30,359 nt of DNA from a virus. The notes beneath the pieces were generated by a model that was not told the DNA's origin, ran no database searches, and saw nothing but the letters and a program-made list of their open reading frames with translations. The stretch lies in the IMG/VR virus record IMGVR_UViG_3300035660_001487, positions 1 to 30,359 of that record; one strand, written 5' to 3'. The position numbers and the translations under genes are program-made. Each line of letters starts with the position of its first letter. Within the stretch, counting starts at the first letter, position 1. Below are positions 6,809-13,032 of the stretch, piece by piece.

Positions 6809-7767
6809 GCAAGCCGAAGTGGTTGGCAGTCGGGAACATCTTCCTCGAGCCCTACTGGGCGCCCGAGGTGGAGATCCTGCACTGCCCTGTCGAGGACATG
6901 CCGGCCACGATCGCGGCCAATCCCGACCTACTGTGCCTGTGGAGTATGAACACTGGAGCCTGGGGGAACCCGCAGGAGTTGCCGCGTGCGGTGGCAATCG
7001 CCCGGGCGGCGGGATTGCCCACAGTGTGGCAGACCATTGAGGACCCGAATGGCTGGGCGGGGTTCGTCGCGGAGGCCAAGCAGTTCGATTTCGTGTTCAC
7101 CAGCGCGGCCGAGTGTGTCGAGCGATACAAGGCGGCCGGGATCCCGAACGTGTTCTGGCTCCCCATGGCTTGCCAGCCGGCGATCCACCAGCCGCAAGTG
7201 CTACTGAAGAGCGCGTGCGACCTGGTCTTCATCGGGAACCACTACCCCTACCCCGAGCGGGTCGAGTTCCTGGAGCGGGTCCTGCTGCCGTTGCTACGGG
7301 CGGGCATGACTCTGGCACTCTATTCCTATGCGAACAGCCCGTGGCCGCCGGAGGTGTGCCAGCACTGGCGGGGCGAGACCTCCTGCTACGACGTGGCGCA
7401 GTACTATCGGGACGGGCGGATCGCGTTGGGCGCCAACTGCCAGGGGCGGAACACGTGGATGACCTCGATGCGCACCTACGAGGCGCTGGCGTGCGGGAAG
7501 CCGCTGCTCGCCTATCACAGCGATGCCTACGAGCGCCTGGGATTCGTCAATGGACGGCATTTTCTCTGGACGAATGAGACGGCGCAGGCGGTATTTCTGG
7601 GACGCCTGATGCAGGAGACACCAGTGGAGACGGCGCTGATGGCCGATCAGGGCCGCGAGTTCGTGCTTCGGCACCACACCTACGCGAAGCGGCTGGAGTA
7701 TCTCCGGTACGTGCTCGCCGGCGGAAGGGAACAGTTGAGATTCGTGGTCCAAACCAATGGAGGCTGA
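6805..7767 (+). CDS. CgeB-like glycosyltransferase (GT-B, Glyco_trans_1_2 type)
   Basis: A 320-residue protein starting in an ATGA overlap. The pattern is that of CgeB-like GT-B enzymes: an N-terminal half with a WSMNTG strand and TVWQTIEDPN, then FDFVFTSAAECVERYKAAGI and VFWLPMACQP, a linker with LVFIGNHYPYPERVEFLERVL, and a C-terminal half with ALGANCQGRNTWMTSMRTYEALACGKPLLAY, the donor-nucleotide-binding region with its E-A-L-A-C-G-x-P signature. CgeB is a Bacillus spore-surface protein proposed to glycosylate coat proteins; phage homologues lie in sugar-modification loci. It is probably cytosolic. Together with the adjacent GT2 enzymes it would build a short glycan. The precise sugar is unknown. 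Confidence 0.82.
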   Translation: MSKPKWLAVGNIFLEPYWAPEVEILHCPVEDMPATIAANPDLLCLWSMNTGAWGNPQELPRAVAIARAAGLPTVWQTIEDPNGWAGFVAEAKQFDFVFTSAAECVERYKAAGIPNVFWLPMACQPAIHQPQVLLKSACDLVFIGNHYPYPERVEFLERVLLPLLRAGMTLALYSYANSPWPPEVCQHWRGETSCYDVAQYYRDGRIALGANCQGRNTWMTSMRTYEALACGKPLLAYHSDAYERLGFVNGRHFLWTNETAQAVFLGRLMQETPVETALMADQGREFVLRHHTYAKRLEYLRYVLAGGREQLRFVVQTNGG

Positions 7768-7771
7768 GAAA

Positions 7772-8083
7772 ATGGTGAATGTAGAGGAAATAGAGAGGTC
7801 GATCACGTTCCAGAGGATAGTCGAATCATTGCTTGTGGGCCAGACGATAAAGGCAGCGCAACTGACCGCCCAGGATGAGGAGGATGGCACTACGATGGGT
7901 CTGGCGTTAGAGTTCGAGGGCGGCGGGAGTGCGGCGGTGAAGACTGGTGTCTACAGTGGCGGCGCGCTGTTTCTCACGATCACAGCCGCAGATGGCGAAG
8001 AAAAGATCGGTCCCTGTGACTCGGGCGGATTGCAGACACCCCTGGGCAGAGTGGCGATCCCGGATGGAGTCCTGCGTGGCTAA
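7772..8083 (+). CDS. Hypothetical small acidic protein in the modification operon
   Basis: A protein I do not recognise. The ATG at 7772 is favoured because GGAGG lies eight bases upstream; an in-frame ATG at 7757, inside the end of the glycosyltransferase gene, would add five residues. The 103-residue product has a helical, acidic N-terminus (VEEIERSITFQRIVESLL) and then a compact beta-rich part: GLALEFEGGGSAAVKTG, GGALFLTITAADGEEK and LGRVAIPDG. No metal or catalytic motif is visible. It overlaps the next gene by eight bases, so it is embedded in the operon. It may be a small partner or regulator of the modifying enzymes, but there is no direct evidence. Confidence 0.5.
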   Translation: MVNVEEIERSITFQRIVESLLVGQTIKAAQLTAQDEEDGTTMGLALEFEGGGSAAVKTGVYSGGALFLTITAADGEEKIGPCDSGGLQTPLGRVAIPDGVLRG

Positions 8084-8282
8084 CCCCATCTATGTCATCG
8101 TGGCCTGCGCGAAGTGCGGGGCGCGCGACCGCGAGTTACTCGAGGAACTTGTGCATTCGGATTTCCCCGCGATCGGCGAGCGCGTGGTGAGCACGCATTG
8201 CCGCAGTTGCGGGCGCGCGATCGTGGCGACGTTGCCGCTCAACCCGGCGGGGCAACAACAGATGCCCATGCAGAGGCAGTGA
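8076..8282 (+). CDS. Small zinc-ribbon protein
   Basis: A 68-residue protein with two CxxC knuckles, C11-x2-C14-G and C42-x2-C45-G, each followed by a basic residue: a classic zinc ribbon. GTG at 8076 has GGAG six bases upstream; an in-frame ATG at 8064 would add four residues and cannot be excluded. It overlaps the previous gene by eight bases and the methyltransferase by one base (TGATG). A second protein with the same two-knuckle layout is encoded at 10174-10395, so the pair may be distant paralogues. Such ribbons bind nucleic acid or protein; nothing shows which. Its place in the operon suggests a role tied to the modifying enzymes. Confidence 0.65.
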   Translation: MANPIYVIVACAKCGARDRELLEELVHSDFPAIGERVVSTHCRSCGRAIVATLPLNPAGQQQMPMQRQ

Positions 8283-8818
8283 TGGCGAAACTCAACCTCG
8301 GCTGTGGCCGGGACATCCGCGAGGGGTGGGTGAACGCTGATCGCGCGGCGCTTGTTGGCGTCGAGGTGATCTTCGACATGGACTGCCGGCCATGGCCATG
8401 GGTGGATGACTATTTCGACGAGGCGTGCGCGCGATCGGTGATTGAACATGCCAAAGACAAGATGTTGGTGCTGGAGGAATTGTGGCGTGTATGCCGGCAC
8501 GGGGCGCGCATCCTGGTCACCAGTTGCCCGGCCACGGCGCCCGATGCCTGGATGGATCCCACGCATCGCAATGGAATGCACCCGCGGACCTTCGAGTTCT
8601 TCTGGCCCGGCCACCTCTACAGTTACTACTCGGAGGCGCACTTCATCACGCTGGATGCAACCCACAACGATCTCTATCTGGAGTGGCGGCTGGCGGTCCA
8701 CAAACGCGAGGATGCCGCCCTGCTGGCCCAGCACCGCGACGCTTCGCGTTGGAAAGACAAGTGGGAGGGGCGGATCGCGGAATTGCCGCTCCTGGTGCCG
8801 CCGGAGGTCCTGCCGTGA
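8282..8818 (+). CDS. Class I SAM-dependent methyltransferase
   Basis: A 178-residue protein starting in a TGATG overlap with AGAGG five bases before it. The N-terminus MAKLNLGCGRDIREGWVNAD holds motif I (L-N-L-G-C-G) followed by the acidic position used for the ribose of SAM. A later FDMDC strand and the FDEACARSVIEH segment correspond to motifs II-III of small methyltransferases that begin with LNLGCG. These are common in polysaccharide and glycan-modification loci and act on sugars or on nucleoside-sugar-linked acceptors. It has no target-recognition domain of DNA methyltransferases and lacks the N/DPPY motif, so DNA methylation is unlikely. It is followed in a GTGA overlap by a second methyltransferase-like gene. 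Substrate not determinable. Confidence 0.8.
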   Translation: MAKLNLGCGRDIREGWVNADRAALVGVEVIFDMDCRPWPWVDDYFDEACARSVIEHAKDKMLVLEELWRVCRHGARILVTSCPATAPDAWMDPTHRNGMHPRTFEFFWPGHLYSYYSEAHFITLDATHNDLYLEWRLAVHKREDAALLAQHRDASRWKDKWEGRIAELPLLVPPEVLP

Positions 8819-9402
8819 TCGTGTTTCACGACAACCGCGGCGAGTCGGAGACCGCACTCTATCGGGCGCTCAATCGCGTGATCGTGCCTGAGCGTCATCC
8901 GCACCGGAACTGGGAATATCCGGCGACGCTACTTGCGCTCGCGCCATTGCTTCCGGATGCCGCAGTTCTGTGTGTGGGGGCGATGTGGGACAGTCTTGCC
9001 CTATACCTCTGCCGCACCCAGCGCCGGTTCGTGGCGGTGGATCTGGCCCCGCCGGCCACGATGGCCTGCTGGTTCGGCGAGCCGCTGCCTGAGGGTTGCG
9101 AAGTCCTGTCGGGCCCCGCCGAGGAGGTGCTGCCCAAGTTCTTCGCGGACGGTGAGTTCGACTGCGCGTTCTGCATCAGCACACTGGAGCACATCGAGAT
9201 GCCGGCGCGCGCGAAGGTCTGGAGCGAACTCTGCCGGGTCTCGGCCCGGCGAGTGGTGGCCACGGTGGATTACACCGCCTGCAAACCGCCACTATGGGAC
9301 ATGCTGAACCCCGTGCGCATGGAGGAGATGACGGGTGTGCGGGGGCCCGATGTGTACGGCGATGGATGGCAGCCGTTGCAGATTATTTGGGAGCCAGGAT
9401 AG
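8815..9402 (+). CDS. Second SAM methyltransferase-like protein (type 11-like)
   Basis: A 195-residue protein with a GTG start overlapping the previous stop (GTGA); GGAGG lies seven bases upstream. It contains HRNWEYPATLLAL, the W-E-Y-P lead-in seen in methyltransferases of glycan clusters. Then come AVLCVGAMWDSLALYL at the motif I position, RRFVAVDLA (motif II), FDCAFCISTLEHIE (motif post-II/III, methyltransferase type 11-like) and RVVATVDYT. The motif I glycines are reduced to a single Gly (V-G-A-M-W), which is unusual, so activity should not be assumed. The next gene starts eight bases downstream. Methylation of a phage-added sugar is the best guess from context. Confidence 0.72.
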   Translation: MIVFHDNRGESETALYRALNRVIVPERHPHRNWEYPATLLALAPLLPDAAVLCVGAMWDSLALYLCRTQRRFVAVDLAPPATMACWFGEPLPEGCEVLSGPAEEVLPKFFADGEFDCAFCISTLEHIEMPARAKVWSELCRVSARRVVATVDYTACKPPLWDMLNPVRMEEMTGVRGPDVYGDGWQPLQIIWEPG

Positions 9403-9409
9403 GAAGCCA

Positions 9410-10180
9410 ATGACCCATGTCCTCATCGGCGGACTCGTGCACGACCGTCCCCAGGTCGAGTGCTACCTGCGGCACCTGCGGGAACTCGACACCGAAGGGT
9501 TGGAGATCTCCTGGGCCTTCGTGCTCGATGGCGTAGACGAACCGGACTGGTGCGATCTGTGGCCGGAAGGCGCCCGCTTCTTGGACGGGCCGCCCGGGCC
9601 GCACTGGGACCGCAAGGCCCTGGATAAGCCGGCCTGCTACGCGCACCTGGCCGATCTGCGCAACCTCCTACGTGCGCACGCGCTCGAAGTCGGCGCCGAC
9701 TATCTGCTGAGCGTGGACAGCGACATCATCGCGCCGCCCGACGTGCTCAAGCGGCTGCTGGCCTCTGGGAAGCCCTGGGTGGCGGGCCTTGTGAGCAACC
9801 GGGAGCCGGGGCAGGAGGACGGGCGAACTTTCAACGTCTTCAAGGTCAAACTGAGCGCCCCCCAGCCTTTCCTGCAGCATTTCCAGCCCATGGGGACAGG
9901 CGCCCACGGGAACCCATGGCCGGGGCCAGAGGGCGCTGGGCAGGACCCGCGCGATACGCTGGTCCCCTCGGTGCCTTTGTGCGTGGGGGCGGTCTGCCTC
10001 TACCAAGCCACTCTGCTGCGCTGCGCCACGTTCGCGGGGCACCGCTGGGGCGAGGACATCGGGTTTGCCCGGCAGGCGTTCAGCGCCGGCTACTCGGGCT
10101 GGTATCTGCCCTTGCGCTGCGAGCACCTGATGACGGTGGAGCAGTTGGCGGAGCACCGTGCGAGGTGCCCACTATGTTGA
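9410..10180 (+). CDS. GT-A fold glycosyltransferase with DSD motif
   Basis: A 256-residue protein; the ATG at 9410 follows AGGATAGGAAG. It starts with a strand typical of GT-A enzymes (THVLIGGLVHDRPQ), continues with ISWAFVLDGVDEPDW and reaches YLLSVDSDIIAPPDVL, where D103-S-D105 is the metal and nucleotide-sugar binding DXD motif. Near the C-terminus HRWGEDIGFARQAFSAGY has E215-D216 at the catalytic acid/base position. A Pro/Gly-rich segment at about residues 163-185 may be a flexible loop. It resembles phage- and plasmid-borne GT2-like enzymes in modification clusters. It overlaps the following zinc-ribbon gene by seven bases. This is the third glycosyltransferase of the cassette. Sugar and acceptor unknown. 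Confidence 0.78.
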   Translation: MTHVLIGGLVHDRPQVECYLRHLRELDTEGLEISWAFVLDGVDEPDWCDLWPEGARFLDGPPGPHWDRKALDKPACYAHLADLRNLLRAHALEVGADYLLSVDSDIIAPPDVLKRLLASGKPWVAGLVSNREPGQEDGRTFNVFKVKLSAPQPFLQHFQPMGTGAHGNPWPGPEGAGQDPRDTLVPSVPLCVGAVCLYQATLLRCATFAGHRWGEDIGFARQAFSAGYSGWYLPLRCEHLMTVEQLAEHRARCPLC

Positions 10181-10395
10181 CGGCCGACCAGGTGACGCCC
10201 CCGGGACGGACCCCGCAATTGCGGGTGCTCTCCTGCCCATCATGCGGTGCCCTGCGCTTGCGGGCCAACCTCGCCATCGAAAAAGGCACGGTCGAGGTAG
10301 AGGACTTCTGCCGGCGCTGCGGAACTCGCACTCTCTGGACGCTTGACAGTTCTGGCGATGCTCGCTACGCTGTCATCGCAGAACGCAAGCGATAG
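10174..10395 (+). CDS. Small zinc-ribbon protein (second copy type)
   Basis: A 73-residue protein starting at ATG 10174, eight bases after GAGG. Cys pairs C21-x2-C24-G and C46-x2-C49-G form a zinc ribbon, with the sequence between them short and charged (AIEKGTVEVEDF). The layout matches the zinc-ribbon protein at 8076-8282, and both sit next to a modifying enzyme. It is the last gene of the cassette, ending 122 bases before the scaffold gene. The TTGACA hexamer of the candidate promoter lies within its 3' end. Metal binding is likely; the partner is unknown. Confidence 0.65.
   Translation: MLTADQVTPPGRTPQLRVLSCPSCGALRLRANLAIEKGTVEVEDFCRRCGTRTLWTLDSSGDARYAVIAERKR
10343..10371 (+). promoter_or_regulatory. 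Candidate sigma70-type promoter upstream of capsid genes
   Basis: A perfect -35 hexamer TTGACA (10343-10348), a 17-base spacer and TACGCT (10366-10371), which keeps the T-A---T positions of the -10 consensus. The start of transcription would fall near 10378, inside the end of the zinc-ribbon gene, and the RNA would enter the structured element at 10424-10487. The -10 box is weak (3 of 6) and a single TTGACA can occur by chance, so this is a candidate only. Confidence 0.35.
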
Positions 10396-10414
10396 ACACT
10401 GAATAACATGCCTC

Positions 10415-10457
10415 AGCGGCCCTAGCGGCCCAGAAGGTCTAGCGACCCGAGCGGTCC
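10415..10457 (+). repeat. Four short AGCGRYCC repeats
   Basis: Copies at 10415, 10424, 10441 and 10450 (AGCGGCCC, AGCGGCCC, AGCGACCC, AGCGGTCC). Spacing is 9, 17 and 9 bases. The second copy is also the 5' arm of the terminator-like stem. They could be protein-binding sites or a by-product of the RNA structure. Confidence 0.45.
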
Positions 10458-10487
10458 ATGCGCGCAACGCGCCTGGGCCGCTTTTTT
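10424..10487 (+). terminator. Branched RNA structure with intrinsic-terminator tail
   Basis: A perfect 10-bp outer stem AGCGGCCCAG (10424-10433) with CTGGGCCGCT (10473-10482) is followed directly by a T run (10482-10487). Inside the stem are a four-base-pair hairpin GGTC/GACC (10436-10447) and a five-base-pair hairpin GCGCG/CGCGC with a CAA loop (10460-10472). A G/C-rich stem followed by U residues is the signature of a rho-independent terminator; a branched interior is unusual. It separates the modification cassette from the scaffold-capsid genes, so it may end cassette transcripts or act as a regulated leader. Confidence 0.7.
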
Positions 10488-10517
10488 GTTTGCCAGGCGC
10501 GAGGACGGAGGCAGACG

Positions 10518-11477
10518 ATGCCCGAGTTGACGGATCTCACCGTAGAGGAGATCAGCCTGGTGGGCAAGGCGGCCAATGGCCAGCGGTTCATCCTCTACAA
10601 ATCCGACGAAGGAGGTGGCACCCTCGTGGAAATGCAGAACGAGGAAGCCCGCAAGGCCTTCGAGGACGCCTTGAACGGCGAAATCGACGGCGAGGCCGGC
10701 CTGATCGGGAAGGCGGGAAACCTACTGAAGGCTGACCTCAGCAACACCACCGAGAACGAACTGCGGGGCGGACTGCGGCTGCTGGCCGCAGCCCGCGGCG
10801 AGTTGGGTGACGAGGTGGTCAAGGGCGTGCTGGCCGAGGCCGGATACGTGCCAGCGCCAGCAGCCGCGCCCGTCGCCAAGCCCGAGACGAAACCCGCGCC
10901 GACGAAGGCGGCTCCGCCAACCCCCGAGATCGACGCGACGGTGCCCGACGAGGTCATGGCCGTCGCCAAGGCGGCTGGTCCCGACGACGGCGCGCAGATC
11001 CTCGCGCGTTATCGCGAGGACCCGAAGGGGGCGGCGGTCTGGTTCCCGATGCTCAAGGCGCAAGCCGAGGAGATCGCAGATCTTCGCAAGAGCGAGAAGG
11101 AACGGGCCGACCGCGAGGACGCCGAGGCGTGCCGCAAGGCGGCCGAGGACCTGGGGATCCCGGGCGACCGGGCCACCCAGGAGAAGTTCCTCAAAGGCCT
11201 CTCGCTCGACCAGCGCAAGGCACTCGCCGACTACCTGAAGCCGGCGCAGGCGCAACTGGAGAAGGCCGACCGTTTGCTGCTTGGCGAGCTTGGCACTTCG
11301 CGGCGCGGCGCCGAGGGCGGCGATACCGCCTACGAGATCGCGATGGAGAAGGCCCGGGCCCTGGTCGCCAAGGGCGACGGGAAACTGAGCGAGACTGACG
11401 CGCTGGTCCAGGTCTTCCAGGCCGAACCCGACCTCCACCGGCGCCACCGCGCCGAGACCTTGAAGGGAGGTGCGTGA
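10518..11477 (+). CDS. Capsid scaffold-like protein
   Basis: A 319-residue protein starting at ATG 10518 after GGAGGCAG. Residues 1-30 contain LTDLTVEEISLVGKAANGQ followed by FILYKS, a segment usually found at the C-terminal edge of XkdF-like prohead proteases before the scaffold part. The middle is Ala/Pro/Lys-rich (about 112-140). Residues about 170-300 are highly charged and helical (ADLRKSEKERADREDAEACR), as expected for a coiled-coil scaffold. It lies just upstream of the decoration and major capsid genes, the standard place for a scaffold. It would direct prohead assembly and be cleaved by the protease encoded at 2622-3275. The frame is open upstream to 10458 but those codons lie in the terminator. 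Confidence 0.72.
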   Translation: MPELTDLTVEEISLVGKAANGQRFILYKSDEGGGTLVEMQNEEARKAFEDALNGEIDGEAGLIGKAGNLLKADLSNTTENELRGGLRLLAAARGELGDEVVKGVLAEAGYVPAPAAAPVAKPETKPAPTKAAPPTPEIDATVPDEVMAVAKAAGPDDGAQILARYREDPKGAAVWFPMLKAQAEEIADLRKSEKERADREDAEACRKAAEDLGIPGDRATQEKFLKGLSLDQRKALADYLKPAQAQLEKADRLLLGELGTSRRGAEGGDTAYEIAMEKARALVAKGDGKLSETDALVQVFQAEPDLHRRHRAETLKGGA

Positions 11478-11478
11478 G

Positions 11479-11916
11479 ATGGCCGCTGAACAGCCTGTCG
11501 TGGATGCGGTCCATACGTTGATCGCCGGCGAGGACCTGCGCCTCATGCAGTACCACGCCGTGAAGATCTGCTGCTGGAGCGACTTCAAGAACTGCTCGCA
11601 GGTCCGCTTGTGCGGAGATGGGCAGAAGCCTTGCGGGATCCTCCAGAACAACCCCAACATCGGCGAGGAAGCGATCGTGATGAGGGCTGGCAAGTCAAAG
11701 GCCGTGATCGCGGAAGCCATCTGTTGCGATGGCAGCACCCCGCTCGATTCCTGGGCATCGGACGTCAACGGACACCTGGTGATCATCGCCAACCACGACT
11801 GGGTGGGCGGGATGTTCCACGAGCGGATGGTGATGTCGGCCACTCCTGGCGAGGGCGACATCGGCACGGTCGACGTCGAGTGCCTGAATCCCTGGCTCTA
11901 CCACGCACTGCAGTGA
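11479..11916 (+). CDS. Head decoration-like protein (DUF2190-like)
   Basis: A 145-residue protein. The ATG at 11479 is chosen because GGGAGG lies eight bases upstream; a GTG at 11470 is within that SD. The pattern AGEDLRLMQYHAVKI, CGILQNNPNIGEEAIVMRAGKSKAVIAE and DVNGHLVIIANH is that of small beta-rich capsid decoration or stabilisation proteins of the DUF2190 type, often encoded just upstream of the major capsid protein. Seven Cys residues (a CC pair twice, plus C42, C48, C55) are unusual for this family and could bind metal or form disulfides. Placement between scaffold and capsid supports a head role. Confidence 0.65.
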   Translation: MAAEQPVVDAVHTLIAGEDLRLMQYHAVKICCWSDFKNCSQVRLCGDGQKPCGILQNNPNIGEEAIVMRAGKSKAVIAEAICCDGSTPLDSWASDVNGHLVIIANHDWVGGMFHERMVMSATPGEGDIGTVDVECLNPWLYHALQ

Positions 11917-11930
11917 GGAGGTAATCCAAA

Positions 11931-12935
11931 ATGCCACTCCCGAACGTGTCTGACGTGCATGTGGACCAGCTCCTCACCAATATCGCCCAGGTCTACCTGA
12001 TGGGGCCTTCGGCGTTTGTGGCGGAGCGGGTCTCCCCCACGGTTCCGGTCAAGAAGCTGACTGACCGGATCCTCCAGTTCGACCGCGCGGATTTCTTCCG
12101 CGACGATGCGCGACCGCGCGCCCCAGGTACCGAATCCCAGGGCGGCGGCTTCCGCATTGACACCGACGAGACCTACAACTGCCAGGAGTGGGCCTGGCAC
12201 TACGACCTGCCGGACGAGTTGCGGGACAACGCCGACCAACCCATTGACCTGGAGCGGTCGGGCACCCGGTGGGTGACCCAGATCCTGCAGATCCGGCGGG
12301 ACCGCACCTGGGCCCTGCGCCACTTCGCGGCTGGCCTGTGGACGACCCAGTACACGGGGGTGCCCGGAGCCCCGGCGCCCGGGCAGGTGCGCCAGTGGGA
12401 TGACTACGTGAACTCCAACCCGATCGCCGACGTGGAGAACGCCAAGGATGCCATGCACACCCTGACGGGCTTCGAGGCCTTGGAATCCATGGGCAAGATC
12501 AGGATGGTGATCGGCCGGCCGGTGTGGCGGTGGCTCAAGCACCACCCGGTGATTGTGAACCGTTACGTGTTCAGCCAGCCCGTCCCGGTCCTCACTGAGC
12601 CCATGGTGGCCTCGGCGCTGGGCGTGGACGAGTTGATCGTGGGCAAGGCGGTCTACACCAATACTGCGGAGGGCGGAACGCCCGTCGTCTACCAGGGCAT
12701 TTTGGGCCGGCACGCCCTGTTGATGTACGTGCCGGACGGGCCGTCGCTCGACACGCCGAGCGCGTCCTACACGTTCAACTACACGGGTGGGAACCGCATG
12801 GGGCAGCGCCTCCTGATGGAGCGCTATCGGTCTCCACTCGACTCCAAGTTCGACAGGCTCGTCGGGTCGATGTTCTACGACCAGCGCCTGCTCGAGCCGG
12901 ATCTGGGCGTGTTCATTCAGACCGTCGTGGCCTAG
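11931..12935 (+). CDS. Major capsid protein (HK97-fold type)
   Basis: A 334-residue protein with a strong SD (GAGGAGG). It begins MPLPNVSDVHVDQLLTNIAQVY and contains FVAERVSPTVPVKK, a TWALRHFAAGLW helix, a GFEALESMGKIRMVIGRPVWRWLKHHP segment and the C-terminal FDRLVGSMFYDQ end. The length and the N-terminal pattern (V-D-x-x-L-T-N-x, F-V-A-E-x-V-x-P-x-V) match a large group of phage major capsid proteins expected to have the HK97 fold. The protein forms the icosahedral shell around the scaffold. A perfect hairpin follows the stop codon by about 19 bases. Its place between decoration protein and connector genes is as expected. Confidence 0.85.
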   Translation: MPLPNVSDVHVDQLLTNIAQVYLMGPSAFVAERVSPTVPVKKLTDRILQFDRADFFRDDARPRAPGTESQGGGFRIDTDETYNCQEWAWHYDLPDELRDNADQPIDLERSGTRWVTQILQIRRDRTWALRHFAAGLWTTQYTGVPGAPAPGQVRQWDDYVNSNPIADVENAKDAMHTLTGFEALESMGKIRMVIGRPVWRWLKHHPVIVNRYVFSQPVPVLTEPMVASALGVDELIVGKAVYTNTAEGGTPVVYQGILGRHALLMYVPDGPSLDTPSASYTFNYTGGNRMGQRLLMERYRSPLDSKFDRLVGSMFYDQRLLEPDLGVFIQTVVA

Positions 12936-12953
12936 CTGACACGACGGGTTCTC

Positions 12954-12984
12954 GGGGCGCCGGTGTTCCCGGTGCCGGCGCCCC
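12954..12984 (+). terminator. Perfect 10-bp hairpin after the major capsid gene
   Basis: GGGGCGCCGG (12954-12963) pairs with CCGGCGCCCC (12975-12984) around an 11-base loop. No U run follows (the next bases are GCTCTCTTG), so it is not a standard intrinsic terminator. It could be a partial terminator or an mRNA stabiliser that raises capsid yield relative to downstream genes. Confidence 0.55.
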
Positions 12985-13032
12985 GCTCTCTTGCCCGGGA
13001 AGCATTGCAACACTGAATCCGGGAGGATTCCA

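Noticed and set aside
8282-9402. DNA-modification (anti-restriction) role of the two methyltransferases
   Set aside because: No N/DPPY or cytosine-methyltransferase PCQ motif and no target-recognition domain; they sit among glycosyltransferases.
9410-10180. Upstream extension of the third glycosyltransferase to 9335
   Set aside because: The extra residues come from inside the preceding methyltransferase gene and precede a well-placed SD and ATG at 9410.
10424-10482. tRNA or tRNA-like gene
   Set aside because: No acceptor stem with CCA position, no T-arm or anticodon stem of normal size; the outer stem and U run fit a terminator better.
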